In this document: piece after piece, positions 9,770 to 18,898 of the stretch | Numbering within the stretch: the stretch's first letter is position 1 | Layout of the letters: every line of letters starts with the position of its first letter | NCBI RefSeq assembly: GCF_018882125.1 | Contig: NZ_JACVOZ010000002.1 | Location: 310,001-374,000, forward strand | Reading direction: 5' to 3' | Source of the DNA: Polynucleobacter sp. AP-Melu-500A-A1 | GTDB taxonomy: Bacteria > Pseudomonadota > Gammaproteobacteria > Burkholderiales > Burkholderiaceae | DNA length: 64,000 bases | Program-made: the position numbers and the translations under genes | The notes under the pieces: generated by a model | The model's database searches: none | What the model saw: only the letters and a program-made list of their open reading frames with translations | What the model was told of the DNA's origin: nothing

Positions 9770-11548
9770 TTAGAAAGTACGTTCTTTAGGAGGGAAAGAC
9801 TCAACTGTCAAAGGCTTTAACACCACTGGCTTGTAAGACAGCTTGTTACCTTCGCTATACCAAAGGGTATGCTTCATCCAATTTTCGTCATCGCGCGCTT
9901 GATGGTCATCATGCGAGTGGGCTCCACGACTCTCTTTGCGAGCAGCCGCAGAGATCATGGTTGCGTTTGCAGTTTCAACCAAGTTGGCCACTTCCAAAGC
10001 CTCAATCCGTGCGGTATTGAAAATCTCGGACTTATCTTTGACCCATAAATGCTTAGCTCGCTCAGTCAATTTAGCCATTTGACGAACACCTTCATCCATC
10101 AACTCTTGGTTGCGGAAGACGCCAGCGTATTTCTGCATCGTCTTGCGAATCTCGTTTGCAACATCTTGCGCATACTCACCAGAGCTGGAGTTATCAAGGG
10201 CAGCAATCCGCTCCAAAGTCTTCTCACCAGCATTCGCAGGCAATGGCTTGAACTCACGATTCTTCAGATCCAAGTTAACGATATGATTACCTGCAGCACG
10301 ACCAAACACCAAGAGATCAAGCAATGAGTTGGTACCCAAACGGTTAGCGCCGTGCACTGAAACACATGAACACTCTCCAATAGCATAAAGACCATTGACG
10401 ATTTCATTGGGTATGCCGTTACCTGGCACCACTACCTGACCATTAATATTGGTAGGGATGCCGCCCATCTGATAGTGAATCGTTGGCACCACAGGAATTG
10501 GCTCTTTAGTCACGTCAACGTTCGCAAAGTTAATACCAATTTCATATACCGAAGGTAAACGCTTCATGATGGTCTCAGCGCCAATATGGGTCAAATCCAG
10601 AACCACATAGTCACCATTAGGACCGCAGCCGCGCCCTTCTTTAATTTCTTGATCCATGCAGCGAGAAACGAAATCACGTGGCGCTAAATCTTTATAATTA
10701 GGTGCATAGCGCTCCATGAAACGCTCACCATCTTTATTGCGCAAGATACCACCTTCACCGCGGCAACCTTCAGTCAGCAAAACCCCCGCACCAGCTACGC
10801 CGGTTGGGTGAAATTGCCAGAACTCCATATCTTCCAATGGAATACCAGCGCGAGCAGCAAGACCCATTCCGTCACCAGTATTAATAAATGCATTGGTAGA
10901 CGCATCCCAAATACGGCCTGCACCACCAGTTGCCAACATCACAATCTTCGCTTCCAAAATATATACCTGGCCTGTTTCCATTTCGAGAGCAGTAACGCCA
11001 ACGACATCGCCTGCATCATCTCGAATCAAATCTAAGGCTAACCATTCCACAAAGAAATTGGTTTTAGCGCGCACGTTACGTTGATACAAAGTGTGCAGCA
11101 TTGCGTGACCAGTACGGTCAGCAGCAGCGCAAGCGCGTTGCACTGGTTTCTCACCGTAGTTAGCAGTGTGACCACCGAATGGACGCTGATAAATAGTGCC
11201 ATCAGGATTGCGATCAAATGGCATGCCGAAATGTTCTAATTCGTATACAACTTTAGGCGCTTCACGACACATAAACTCGATAACATCTTGATCGCCTAAC
11301 CAGTCAGAACCTTTGATGGTGTCATAAAAGTGATAATGCCAATTGTCTTCACTCATGTTACCTAGAGAAGCGCCGATACCACCTTGCGCTGCAACGGTAT
11401 GTGAACGTGTTGGGAATACCTTAGTTAATACAGCAACGTTCAAGCCGGCTTCAGCCAATTGCAAAGAAGCACGCATACCTGAACCGCCCGCTCCAACAAT
11501 CACCGCATCAAAACGGCGGCGTGGCAATGATTTTTTTATTGCAGTCAT
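9770..11548 (-). CDS. sdhA: Succinate dehydrogenase flavoprotein subunit
   Basis: Catalytic subunit of complex II, oxidising succinate to fumarate. I start it at MTAIKKSLPRRRFDAVIVGAGGSG (592 residues); an in-frame extension of 14 codons would run into sdhD and is not family-like. The FAD Rossmann motif is near the N-terminus. The histidine for covalent FAD is in RSHTVAAQGGIGASLGN, the active-site region is HPTGVAGAGVLLTEGCRGEGG and QFHPTG is intact. It is 4 bases after sdhD. Confidence 0.97.
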   Translation of the reverse strand: MTAIKKSLPRRRFDAVIVGAGGSGMRASLQLAEAGLNVAVLTKVFPTRSHTVAAQGGIGASLGNMSEDNWHYHFYDTIKGSDWLGDQDVIEFMCREAPKVVYELEHFGMPFDRNPDGTIYQRPFGGHTANYGEKPVQRACAAADRTGHAMLHTLYQRNVRAKTNFFVEWLALDLIRDDAGDVVGVTALEMETGQVYILEAKIVMLATGGAGRIWDASTNAFINTGDGMGLAARAGIPLEDMEFWQFHPTGVAGAGVLLTEGCRGEGGILRNKDGERFMERYAPNYKDLAPRDFVSRCMDQEIKEGRGCGPNGDYVVLDLTHIGAETIMKRLPSVYEIGINFANVDVTKEPIPVVPTIHYQMGGIPTNINGQVVVPGNGIPNEIVNGLYAIGECSCVSVHGANRLGTNSLLDLLVFGRAAGNHIVNLDLKNREFKPLPANAGEKTLERIAALDNSSSGEYAQDVANEIRKTMQKYAGVFRNQELMDEGVRQMAKLTERAKHLWVKDKSEIFNTARIEALEVANLVETANATMISAAARKESRGAHSHDDHQARDDENWMKHTLWYSEGNKLSYKPVVLKPLTVESFPPKERTF

Positions 11549-11552
11549 CGAA

Positions 11553-11918
11553 TTACACTTTCCACAAAATTTGAACGGCATAAGCCGCACACGCTACAAG
11601 ATACAAAACCGTTAACACTTGAAGCGTTAAACGAATACTGACGGGCTTGATGTAATCCATCCAGATATCACGCACACCAATCCAGGCGTGATAGAACAGA
11701 CTAATAAAAGCCAATAGCGTGAGTAACTTCATAAACTGGTTACTAAATAAGCCAGCCCAGCCTTCGTAGGTAGCACTCCCGGTGATGCAATAGTCCACTA
11801 ACAAAACAACCGTGAAGGCCACCATCACAATAGCGGTGACGCGCTGAATAATCCACTCTTTGAGGCCGTAATGAGCGCCTACTACTAAGCGCTTTGGTCC
11901 AATTTGATAAATAGGCAT
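11553..11918 (-). CDS. sdhD: Succinate dehydrogenase membrane anchor subunit
   Basis: Hydrophobic anchor of complex II, 121 residues with three membrane segments (roughly residues 23-45, 58-80 and 92-115). The middle helix contains the haem-ligand-type histidine in FISLFYHAWIGVRDIWMDYIKP, the SdhD signature. It starts with RLVVGAHYGLKEWIIQRVTA, which holds the quinone-site Arg region. It sits 24 bases after sdhC and 4 bases before sdhA. Confidence 0.95.
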   Translation of the reverse strand: MPIYQIGPKRLVVGAHYGLKEWIIQRVTAIVMVAFTVVLLVDYCITGSATYEGWAGLFSNQFMKLLTLLAFISLFYHAWIGVRDIWMDYIKPVSIRLTLQVLTVLYLVACAAYAVQILWKV

Positions 11919-11942
11919 GAAATTTCCTTAAATGAGGTGCGC

Positions 11943-12362
11943 TTAGTACAAGCCGAATAATTTGAGGCCAACTACTGCAGTCAAAGCTAGGCCAAGGAAC
12001 AGCACAAATATCGCTGAACGATTTGCTTCTGACTTGTCTACACCAATTTCTAAATCGAGTAAAAGGTAGCGGATACCAGCACAGAAGTGGTGCAAGAAAC
12101 ACCAGATCAAGCCAAGGCAAATAATTTTCACCAAGATATTGCTAGTGAAAGCCTGGAATTTTTGATAACTCAACTCAGAGGCAAGGCTCTGGTCAAAAAG
12201 ATACAAAATAAATGGCAACAAGAGAAACAATACTGCTCCACTAATGCGGTGAAGAATGGAAACTTTCCCGGCCCAAGGAAGGCGATAGTGAATCAATTGG
12301 GCCAGACCGATGTTTCGGTAATTGGGTCTATCTTTTTTTACATCTTGCTGTGCATCAACCAT
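11943..12362 (-). CDS. sdhC: Succinate dehydrogenase cytochrome b556 subunit
   Basis: Cytochrome b anchor of complex II, first gene of the sdh operon. I use the ATG giving MVDAQQDVKKDRPNYRNI (139 residues); a TTG four codons upstream is possible but has no better ribosome site. It has the signature SILHRISGAVLF (quinone-site Ser and Arg), three membrane helices and a haem histidine in LHHFCAGIRYLLLDLE. The 156 bases between it and the GntR gene should hold the sdh promoter, but I found no convincing -35/-10 pair there. Confidence 0.94.
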   Translation of the reverse strand: MVDAQQDVKKDRPNYRNIGLAQLIHYRLPWAGKVSILHRISGAVLFLLLPFILYLFDQSLASELSYQKFQAFTSNILVKIICLGLIWCFLHHFCAGIRYLLLDLEIGVDKSEANRSAIFVLFLGLALTAVVGLKLFGLY

Positions 12363-12518
12363 GGGCAATCTCAATCGTTGGGTGGAGGTTCAGTGTGACA
12401 TTGTTGTATTGCAACATATTCTATTGGAAACCTTGGGGTCCTTGGTGATTTTATAGGGTTATTAGGGTCTAAATAATGGTTTTTACTGATTCAGTGGCTT
12501 CAATTTATACGGATAAGA

Positions 12519-13256
12519 TCAGTTTAATTTGTTCTCATAATGCTGCTCACTAGTGTCATACCGAGCGTGCCGTATTTCTACTGGCTTATTCCCATAGGTA
12601 AATGAAACCCTCTCGACAGAGAGCAATGGGCTGCCTAATGGTAATTGGAGGTGAGCAGCCAACTTTTCATCCGCGACTACTGCCTTAATCTTTTCTTCCG
12701 CGCGAACCATATGGGTAGCGCATTCACTCTCATAAAAGGCATACATAGGACCATGCCACTCTTGAATTACCTCCAGACTTAAATCTTTGAAACGATTTCC
12801 AGGAAGCCAGATCTCTTCAAAAACAGTCGGTTTTCCAGCAAAACTCTGGACTCGATCTATATGAATCACGGGATCGCCTACCTTTAATTTAAGCAAACTG
12901 GCAATATAGGAAATTGCAGGCACCTTCTCGCAGGCCAAAAAGTGGTTAGTGTGGTGAAATTTATCTCCAGAATCAGGGGCTAAGCGCAGAAAACGAAATT
13001 GCCAGTCGTCTTCCTGATGGGTAGCAACAAAAGTTCCCTTGCCTTGACGCCTGACCAAGAGATTGTCAGCCGCCAGCTCGTCAATCGCCTTGCGAACAGT
13101 GCCCTGGCTTACTGCATACCGCGCCGCGAGCTCCATTTCACTTGGAATAGCGGCCCCAGGCAGCCATTCTGATGCTTGTAGGCTAGCCAAAATCATTGCC
13201 TTAATCTGCTGGTATAGAGGGCTAAATGATGGGGTAGTCGGGCTTATTTCTGGCAA
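12519..13256 (-). CDS. GntR-family (HutC/UTRA type) transcriptional regulator
   Basis: A 245-residue regulator with an N-terminal winged helix (PLYQQIKAMILASLQ, then AARYAVSQGTVRKAIDELAADNLLVRRQGKGTFVA) and a C-terminal UTRA ligand domain (about residues 95-235). The start appears to be a TTG: GGAG lies 5 bases before it and there is no in-frame ATG at the N-terminus. It lies between sdhCDAB-gltA and divergent mdh, so control of the TCA genes in response to a dicarboxylate or similar ligand is a reasonable inference. Its own promoter overlaps a perfect palindrome at 13305-13318. Confidence 0.88.
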   Translation of the reverse strand: MPEISPTTPSFSPLYQQIKAMILASLQASEWLPGAAIPSEMELAARYAVSQGTVRKAIDELAADNLLVRRQGKGTFVATHQEDDWQFRFLRLAPDSGDKFHHTNHFLACEKVPAISYIASLLKLKVGDPVIHIDRVQSFAGKPTVFEEIWLPGNRFKDLSLEVIQEWHGPMYAFYESECATHMVRAEEKIKAVVADEKLAAHLQLPLGSPLLSVERVSFTYGNKPVEIRHARYDTSEQHYENKLN

Positions 13257-13304
13257 ATGAACTCCATGACATCATCAATTGGATAAAATTCAGGCTTATT
13301 CTTG

Positions 13305-13318
13305 GTCTTATATAAGAC
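13305..13318. promoter_or_regulatory. Perfect 14-bp palindrome, candidate GntR operator
   Basis: GTCTTATATAAGAC reads the same on both strands. It overlaps the -10 element proposed for gntR and ends 5 bases before the -35 of mdh. HutC-type GntR regulators commonly bind short palindromes with GT...AC ends, so autorepression plus control of mdh is a fair hypothesis. I saw no second full copy before sdhC. Confidence 0.55.
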
Positions 13319-13335
13319 ATCATTGACAGTGTAAA
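13307..13335 (-). promoter_or_regulatory. Candidate sigma-70 promoter of the GntR gene
   Basis: On the minus strand TTTACA (13335-13330) is followed after 17 bases by TATAAG (13312-13307). A start near 13300 would leave a leader of about 45 bases before the TTG start codon. The -10 lies inside the 14-bp palindrome. Confidence 0.5.
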
Positions 13336-13352
13336 TCGAAAGTCCCTACACT
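13323..13352 (+). promoter_or_regulatory. Candidate sigma-70 promoter of mdh
   Basis: A consensus TTGACA (13323-13328) is followed after 18 bases by TACACT (13347-13352). This gives a start near 13359 and a leader of about 50 bases. CTGGAG lies upstream of the mdh ATG as ribosome binding site. The two divergent promoters share about 46 bases. Confidence 0.55.
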
Positions 13353-13407
13353 GGGATGGATAATAGAAAAGTTTTCGTTAATTAACCTTCATCTGGAGTT
13401 ATTAGTA

Positions 13408-14397
13408 ATGGCAAAAGCCCCAATGCGTGTCGCCGTAACCGGTGCAGCCGGTCAAATCGGTTATTCCCTCTTATTCCGCATCGCCAATGGCGACCTTTTG
13501 GGAAAAGATCAGCCTGTAATACTCCAATTACTTGAAATTCCAGACGAAAAAGCGCAAAAAGCATTGGCTGGTGTCATGATGGAACTCGAAGACTGTGCCT
13601 TCCCCCTTTTGGCTGGCATGAGCGCTCATTCCGATCCAATGACCGCGTTTAAAGACATTGATATAGCTCTCTTGGTTGGCGCCCGCCCACGCGGTCCAGG
13701 AATGGAGCGCAAAGATTTACTTTCCGCTAATGCGCAAATTTTCACAGCGCAAGGCAAGGCCTTAAATGCAGTGGCTAAGAAAACGGTCAAGGTATTAGTC
13801 GTTGGCAACCCAGCTAACACTAACGCTTACATCGCCATGAAATCTGCTCCAGATATTCCTGCGAAGAATTTCACAGCAATGTTACGTCTTGATCACAACC
13901 GCGCACTCTCACAATTGGCTAATAAATTGAATAAACCCGTTGCTGATATTGAGAAATTAGTTGTTTGGGGTAACCATAGCCCAACTATGTACCCTGACCA
14001 TCGCTTCGCTACGATTAACGGCAAATCGGTAAAAGATTCTATTAATGATGAGGCGTGGAATAAAGAGGTTTTCATTCCAACCGTTGGTAAGCGCGGCGCT
14101 GCCATTATTGATGCTCGCGGCCTGTCATCTGCAGCTTCTGCAGCCAATGCGGCAATCGATCACATGCATGATTGGGTGCTCGGCACCAATGGCAAATGGG
14201 TTACCATGGGCATCCCTTCTAAGGGTGAGTATGGTATTCCCGCAGAAGTCATTTATGGATTCCCAGTAGTGTGCGAAAACGGTGAATACAAAATGATCGA
14301 AGGACTTGAGATCGATGAGTTTTCCCGTGAGCGCATGAATCACACCCTCAATGAATTACTCGAAGAGCAAGCTGGTGTTAAGCATTTGCTCTCTTAA
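13408..14397 (+). CDS. mdh: Malate dehydrogenase
   Basis: NAD-dependent oxidation of malate to oxaloacetate. The 329-residue protein has the Rossmann motif [14 protein letters not shown] and the substrate arginines in [15 protein letters not shown] and [11 protein letters not shown]. The catalytic histidine is in [11 protein letters not shown]. This is the cytosolic-MDH-like type usual in betaproteobacteria. It is divergent from the GntR regulator and 12 bases before a small secreted protein with which it probably shares a transcript ending at 14828. Confidence 0.97.
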   Translation: MAKAPMRVAVTGAAGQIGYSLLFRIANGDLLGKDQPVILQLLEIPDEKAQKALAGVMMELEDCAFPLLAGMSAHSDPMTAFKDIDIALLVGARPRGPGMERKDLLSANAQIFTAQGKALNAVAKKTVKVLVVGNPANTNAYIAMKSAPDIPAKNFTAMLRLDHNRALSQLANKLNKPVADIEKLVVWGNHSPTMYPDHRFATINGKSVKDSINDEAWNKEVFIPTVGKRGAAIIDARGLSSAASAANAAIDHMHDWVLGTNGKWVTMGIPSKGEYGIPAEVIYGFPVVCENGEYKMIEGLEIDEFSRERMNHTLNELLEEQAGVKHLLS

Positions 14398-14409
14398 GGA
14401 AATTACTTT

Positions 14410-14781
14410 ATGAAGAAAACTTTTCTTGCTGTAAGCATTGCGATTGCCAGCCTTGGGCTTACTACAACAGCAATTGCGAATGAAGAAGTAGTATGGACTT
14501 GTAGCGAAAGCAAGCAATTCAAGACTGCAGGCAATACTGAAAAAATTCGCATTATTTGGGAAGCCAAATCTTATGAATTAGCCCGTCAAACTTCATTACC
14601 AGGTAGCTTGCGTTACAAGAACACTGATTCAGGTCATGATCTTGTCGTATTAGGCAATAAGGCAATGCTCTTTAATATTAAGGCAGGCGTTCGTCTGGCT
14701 GATTTCTGCCAAACAGCAGAAATGAAGTCCGGCAAATTACCCTACTTATTTGCAGGTGCAGAGGCTTTTGTACCAAATTAA
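14410..14781 (+). CDS. Secreted protein resembling MliC/PliC lysozyme inhibitors
   Basis: A 123-residue protein with a clear signal peptide (MKKTFLAVSIAIASLGLTTTAIA, cleavage near residue 23). The mature part has one Cys near its start (residue 31) and one near the end of the core (residue 100). Between them SLPGSLRYKN...LVVLGNKAMLFNIKAGVRLADFC recalls the COG3895 pattern S-x-G-x-R-Y ... K-x-A-x-L ... C. There is no lipobox, so it would be periplasmic rather than lipidated. The call is from pattern alone and could be wrong. It follows mdh by 12 bases and precedes a strong terminator. Confidence 0.5.
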   Translation: MKKTFLAVSIAIASLGLTTTAIANEEVVWTCSESKQFKTAGNTEKIRIIWEAKSYELARQTSLPGSLRYKNTDSGHDLVVLGNKAMLFNIKAGVRLADFCQTAEMKSGKLPYLFAGAEAFVPN

Positions 14782-14799
14782 GTAATCAAGCATTTCAAT

Positions 14800-14828
14800 A
14801 AAAAAGCCGAGCGACCCTCGGCTTTTTT
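14800..14828. terminator. Bidirectional intrinsic terminator
   Basis: GCCGAG (14806-14811) pairs with CTCGGC (14817-14822) around a 5-base loop. It is flanked by an A run on the left and a T run on the right, so it can stop transcription from mdh rightwards and from the convergent DUF2863 gene leftwards. Confidence 0.88.
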
Positions 14829-14868
14829 ATTTACCCATTCAGTACTTCAGCGATGACAAGCTCAGCCT

Positions 14869-16080
14869 TCAATGAAACAATGGCTGCTGTGTTGGAGCAT
14901 CTTCCGGCATCTCTGCATGTTCAGCTTCACCAGAGCGGTCCGGAAATAAAGGCGCACCACAATCATCACATAACTCGGGGTCAAATAGCATGGCGTGACG
15001 AAATACGTCCTCTACCCCTGCATCATGCAAGGCATCACAAATCTTTTTGATGGGGCTTTCATCATCCGATAAATCATTCAAAGCATCATTACTGACACTC
15101 TCCCGATCATATAAGGGCCAGATCACCCCATACATAATTTCTGAGGAACCTTTTGCACTAAAGGAAATACGGTATTCATCAGCCTGCTCTTCTCCAAAAG
15201 CCCCCACAACGCAAGATAGACCTGCTGGCAAAATACCTACAGCACTCTCCAAAAAATTGACTGCGGCACGAATACTTAATGGGCGCACATGCTTGTCTGC
15301 CAAGCGGCAATTCGTGAAATAGGACTCCGGTAAAAGGAGTTCAAATTCGCAACCAGGAAGCAATGAAGCAATCGGGTCATGCATTGCGTTTTGCCAAGCA
15401 ATCAAACTTACCCCACGCTCTTGGCGTATTGGTGGCTCGGCTTGCCAACGAAATATCGGTGAACCACTAGGAGCACATAAGGCAGCAATGATGAAACGGG
15501 GGTCTGCTAGCACTGCAATAGTTTCAGTCATATCCCGCAACTCTAGCTTTACCTCTTTAGCGGAAATCGCTGCATTTGCCAAGGCCTCAGTTAATACACG
15601 TGTTTGACTATGTGAATGAGGCATTTGATCAATACTGTATAGCCAAGGAACAATTGCTAAGCGGGTATCACTAGCAGCAATTGCAGAATGTAAGGCTTGG
15701 GCTGTTGCCTCAATCATGTTGACTGGTAATGGGCCGGAAGGGATTTGATAACGGGTATGAGCCACGATTGGTAATGCGAGCAAAAGTACATCCCACTCTT
15801 GATCTTCGTGCTCCATCCTAAGAGATTCAGCTAAAGTTTCAGCACTATCTGCCAACACTTCAAAAGCCACGGTATTGATGCGAAACGTTTGATCTAGGGC
15901 GGCATCAATTACATTTTGATTCTGGCTTTTGAGCAAGCGCATGAGACGAACGTTTAAACGCTCTTCCCAAAAACGATCTTCTACCTGGCTTCCAGAGGCA
16001 GCCAAAGAAATAGCATCTGCCACTAGGCGCTCGACATCAGGAGACGTACGCTGCGAGGACTTGATTCGATGTACGGCCAT
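14869..16080 (-). CDS. DUF2863 family protein of unknown function
   Basis: A 403-residue cytoplasmic protein without signal peptide or membrane segment. It starts [42 protein letters not shown], which I recognise as the DUF2863 type found in Burkholderiales. Later features are a helical N-terminal half and a C-terminal segment with a CDDCGAPLFPDRSGE motif, which could be half of a zinc site. Its ATG overlaps the yaaA stop codon (TAATG), so the two are translated together. No function is known to me. Confidence 0.7.
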   Translation of the reverse strand: MAVHRIKSSQRTSPDVERLVADAISLAASGSQVEDRFWEERLNVRLMRLLKSQNQNVIDAALDQTFRINTVAFEVLADSAETLAESLRMEHEDQEWDVLLLALPIVAHTRYQIPSGPLPVNMIEATAQALHSAIAASDTRLAIVPWLYSIDQMPHSHSQTRVLTEALANAAISAKEVKLELRDMTETIAVLADPRFIIAALCAPSGSPIFRWQAEPPIRQERGVSLIAWQNAMHDPIASLLPGCEFELLLPESYFTNCRLADKHVRPLSIRAAVNFLESAVGILPAGLSCVVGAFGEEQADEYRISFSAKGSSEIMYGVIWPLYDRESVSNDALNDLSDDESPIKKICDALHDAGVEDVFRHAMLFDPELCDDCGAPLFPDRSGEAEHAEMPEDAPTQQPLFH

Positions 16081-16856
16081 TATTTTCTTTCTGCACGCCT
16101 AAAAACTGGCTTATCTACTGTTGATTCTGCAGCACAATATTTGTAACCATCCAAATTAAAACCTTTTAGGTCAATTGGATCGCTAATTCGATTCTCCACT
16201 ACATATCGTGCCATCAAGCCACGAGCGCGCTTAGCGTAAAAGGAAATAATCTTGTACTTACCCTCTTTTGCATCCTGAAATACAGGCGCAACGACGGGGC
16301 AAGCTAGATCTTTTGCCTGCAAAACCTTGAAGTACTCCTCAGAGGCTAAATTGAGCAATACCGGCTTCTTCTCTTTATCCAAGATCTTTTTCAAGGAGTT
16401 TGTCACCCTATTACCCCAAAAAGCATAGAGATCCTTACCTCGCGCATTCTTAAAGGAGGTTCCCATCTCTAAACGATAGGCCTGCATTAAATCCAATGGT
16501 CTTAAGGCGCCATATAGACCCGATAAGATTCGAATGTGATCTTGAGCAAAATCAATGGCTTTGGCATTCAGTGATTTGACATCAAAGCCATCGTAAACAT
16601 CCCCATCAAAGGCATAGATCGCTGGTTTGCTATTGATCTCGGTAAATGTTTTAGACCAATCCCGATAACGGCCTACGTTTAAGGTGGCTAATGGATCGGA
16701 TAAGCCCATTAATTTGGCCACATCTTGGGGTGCGAGCTTTTTGAGATCAGCGATTAACTTTGCTGATTCCGAGACAAACTCAGGCAAAGTGGGTGCCTTG
16801 ACCTTCACAGGGGTCTTGTAATCAAGGGATTTAGCGGGGGAAAGTACGATCAGCAT
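16080..16856 (-). CDS. yaaA: Peroxide stress protein YaaA
   Basis: The YaaA family (formerly UPF0246) lowers free iron and DNA damage under hydrogen peroxide in E. coli. The 258-residue protein has the family start [16 protein letters not shown], the central [50 protein letters not shown], and the C-terminal [15 protein letters not shown]. Length is typical. It overlaps the DUF2863 gene by one base and is divergent from the aminotransferase gene, with 78 bases between them for both promoters. Confidence 0.94.
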   Translation of the reverse strand: MLIVLSPAKSLDYKTPVKVKAPTLPEFVSESAKLIADLKKLAPQDVAKLMGLSDPLATLNVGRYRDWSKTFTEINSKPAIYAFDGDVYDGFDVKSLNAKAIDFAQDHIRILSGLYGALRPLDLMQAYRLEMGTSFKNARGKDLYAFWGNRVTNSLKKILDKEKKPVLLNLASEEYFKVLQAKDLACPVVAPVFQDAKEGKYKIISFYAKRARGLMARYVVENRISDPIDLKGFNLDGYKYCAAESTVDKPVFRRAERK

Positions 16857-16934
16857 GGCACAATTTGTTTATGTATTACTTCCATTCTAGCGACTACAAG
16901 ATTACTCTGCCTTAAATCCCCACGCAGCCTTTCC

Positions 16935-18137
16935 ATGAGCCAAATTCAGGACCCTACTCCGTCGTTTCCAAGCCGCCTCCCCACAGTTGGGACTACGGTC
17001 TTCACAGTAATGTCTGCTCTTGCTGCTAAGCATCAGGCGATTAATTTAGGACAAGGCTTTCCAGATTTTCCTTGTGATCCAAAATTGATTGCAAAGGTTA
17101 ATGAAGCAATGCTCGCGAATCACAACCAATATCCTCCGATGATTGGTATTGCTGATTTACGCAATGGCATAGCTCACAAGATATCTAAGCTTTACAGTCA
17201 TCAATATGATCCAGAATCTGAAATCACAATCACAGCCGGTGGTACGCAAGGAATTTTGACAGCAATACTCTGTTGCGTAAGCCCTGCAGATGAAGTCATC
17301 ATCATTGAACCCGCTTATGACAGCTATAGACCCTCTATCGAATTGGCCGGTGGAAAAGTCATAGCCGTTTCTTTGCAAACCATTCGCGATGAAAACGATC
17401 AAGTCAGCTCTTATGAAATTCCTTGGGATACTTTAGCAAAAGCGATTAATCCAAAAACTCGACTCATCATGATCAATACGCCCCATAATCCAACTGGCAT
17501 GGTGTGGCAAAGCGCTGATCTAGAACGCCTTGCGCAATTAGTCAAAAATACATCTGCATTAATTTTGAGTGATGAAGTGTATGAACATATGGTCTACGAT
17601 GGTGCTGAGCATCACAGCGTCGCTGCCCATCCTGAACTAGCAGCAAGAAGCTTTTTGATCTCAAGCTTTGGTAAAACCTATCATGTAACGGGCTGGAAAG
17701 TAGGTTATGTTGCAGCTCCATCCCGCCTCACAAAAGAGTTTCGAAAAGTACATCAATTCAATGTTTTCACCGTCAACACGCCTATGCAGTATGGATTCGC
17801 TTCTTATCTCCAGGATGAAAGTCATTACCTCAATCTTCCAAAGTTTTATCAAGCCAAGCGTGATTTTTTTAGAGCCGGCTTAGCATCTACTCAATTGAAG
17901 TTACTGCCTACCCCCGGAACTTATTTTCAGTGCGTTGACTATTCCAAACTCAATATTCCACAAGCAAAATTGAATGAATCAAACTTTTGCCAATGGCTCA
18001 CTACAGAAATTGGTGTGGCAGCGATTCCAGTTTCTGCTTTTTATGAAGAGTCCACTGAATCAAGTGTTATTCGTTTTTGCTTTGCTAAACAAGCGCAAAC
18101 CTTATCGAATGCATTAGAGCGTTTACACAATTTATAG
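16935..18137 (+). CDS. PLP-dependent aminotransferase (methionine aminotransferase-like)
   Basis: A fold-type I class I/II aminotransferase of 400 residues. Visible motifs are INLGQGFPDFPCD near the N-terminus, the TAGGTQGILTAI PLP phosphate loop, INTPHNPTG, and LSDEVYEHMVYDG. The Schiff-base lysine is in SSFGKTYHVTGWKVGY. The pattern fits YbdL-type methionine aminotransferase or the related kynurenine aminotransferase/glutamine transaminase group. Exact substrate cannot be read from sequence. A GST gene follows after 31 bases. Confidence 0.85.
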   Translation: MSQIQDPTPSFPSRLPTVGTTVFTVMSALAAKHQAINLGQGFPDFPCDPKLIAKVNEAMLANHNQYPPMIGIADLRNGIAHKISKLYSHQYDPESEITITAGGTQGILTAILCCVSPADEVIIIEPAYDSYRPSIELAGGKVIAVSLQTIRDENDQVSSYEIPWDTLAKAINPKTRLIMINTPHNPTGMVWQSADLERLAQLVKNTSALILSDEVYEHMVYDGAEHHSVAAHPELAARSFLISSFGKTYHVTGWKVGYVAAPSRLTKEFRKVHQFNVFTVNTPMQYGFASYLQDESHYLNLPKFYQAKRDFFRAGLASTQLKLLPTPGTYFQCVDYSKLNIPQAKLNESNFCQWLTTEIGVAAIPVSAFYEESTESSVIRFCFAKQAQTLSNALERLHNL

Positions 18138-18168
18138 AAAAAAGTAGTCAAGAAAACTCGGAGAACTT

Positions 18169-18897
18169 ATGAACAAATCTAAACAAAATCTGATTGATGT
18201 CTATAGCTGGCCCACACCCAATGGCCACAAAGTGCACATCATGCTTGAAGAATGTGGTTATAAACTCGATCAGGATTGGATTGCCCATCCCATCGATATT
18301 GGTGCCGGCGATCAATTTGCTGCTCAGTTTTTAAAAATCAGCCCCAACAATAAGATCCCCGCCTTATTTGATCCCAATGGGCCAGATGGAAAGCCGATTA
18401 GCATCTTTGAATCTGGCGCAATTTTGTTATACCTGGCAGGCAAAACAGGTAAGTTTTTACCTCAATCAACCCGTGGGAAATATGAAGTCCTGCAATGGCT
18501 CATGTTCCAAATGGGCGGATTAGGCCCCATGCTTGGGCAAAATCATCACTTCCGCCTTTATGCGCCTGAAAAAATCGATTACGCAGTCAATCGCTATACC
18601 AATGAAGCAAAGCGTTTATATGGTGTTTTAGATCGCCAACTGAAAGATAATCCCTATATTGCTGGTAAAACATATTCCATAGCTGACATGGCAATTTATC
18701 CCTGGACTCGAAATTGGAAAAATCAGGGAATGGATTTGAAAGATTATCCCCATTTCAAAAAATGGTTTGAGAAGATTGGGGAGCGCCCTGCAGTACAGCG
18801 TGGATGCGCAGTATTAACAGCGTTCCGTAAACCTTTGCATGATGACAAAGCAAGAGAACAATTATTTGGTTCAACTCAGTATCAAAAAAGGAAATGA
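18169..18897 (+). CDS. Glutathione S-transferase family protein (YfcG/Ure2-like)
   Basis: A 242-residue cytosolic GST-like protein. The N-terminal thioredoxin-like domain has SWPTPNGHKVHIMLEE (the TxNxxK pattern of Nu-class/Ure2-like GSTs) and ISPNNKIPALFD with the cis-proline. IFESGAILLYLA provides the glutathione gamma-glutamyl contact. The C-terminal helical domain contains YSIADMAIYPWTRNW. YfcG-type enzymes act as disulfide reductases; that activity is inferred. The stop is followed almost at once by the hydroxyacyl-CoA dehydrogenase start. Confidence 0.88.
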   Translation: MNKSKQNLIDVYSWPTPNGHKVHIMLEECGYKLDQDWIAHPIDIGAGDQFAAQFLKISPNNKIPALFDPNGPDGKPISIFESGAILLYLAGKTGKFLPQSTRGKYEVLQWLMFQMGGLGPMLGQNHHFRLYAPEKIDYAVNRYTNEAKRLYGVLDRQLKDNPYIAGKTYSIADMAIYPWTRNWKNQGMDLKDYPHFKKWFEKIGERPAVQRGCAVLTAFRKPLHDDKAREQLFGSTQYQKRK

Positions 18898-18898
18898 A

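Noticed and set aside
11549..11590. 14-codon N-terminal extension of sdhA
   Set aside because: It would overlap sdhD coding sequence. The internal ATG gives the normal SdhA start.
12402..12416. TGTTG-N5-CAACA dyad upstream of sdhC as a regulator site
   Set aside because: The arms are only 5 bases, it does not resemble the gntR/mdh palindrome, and no promoter could be placed against it.
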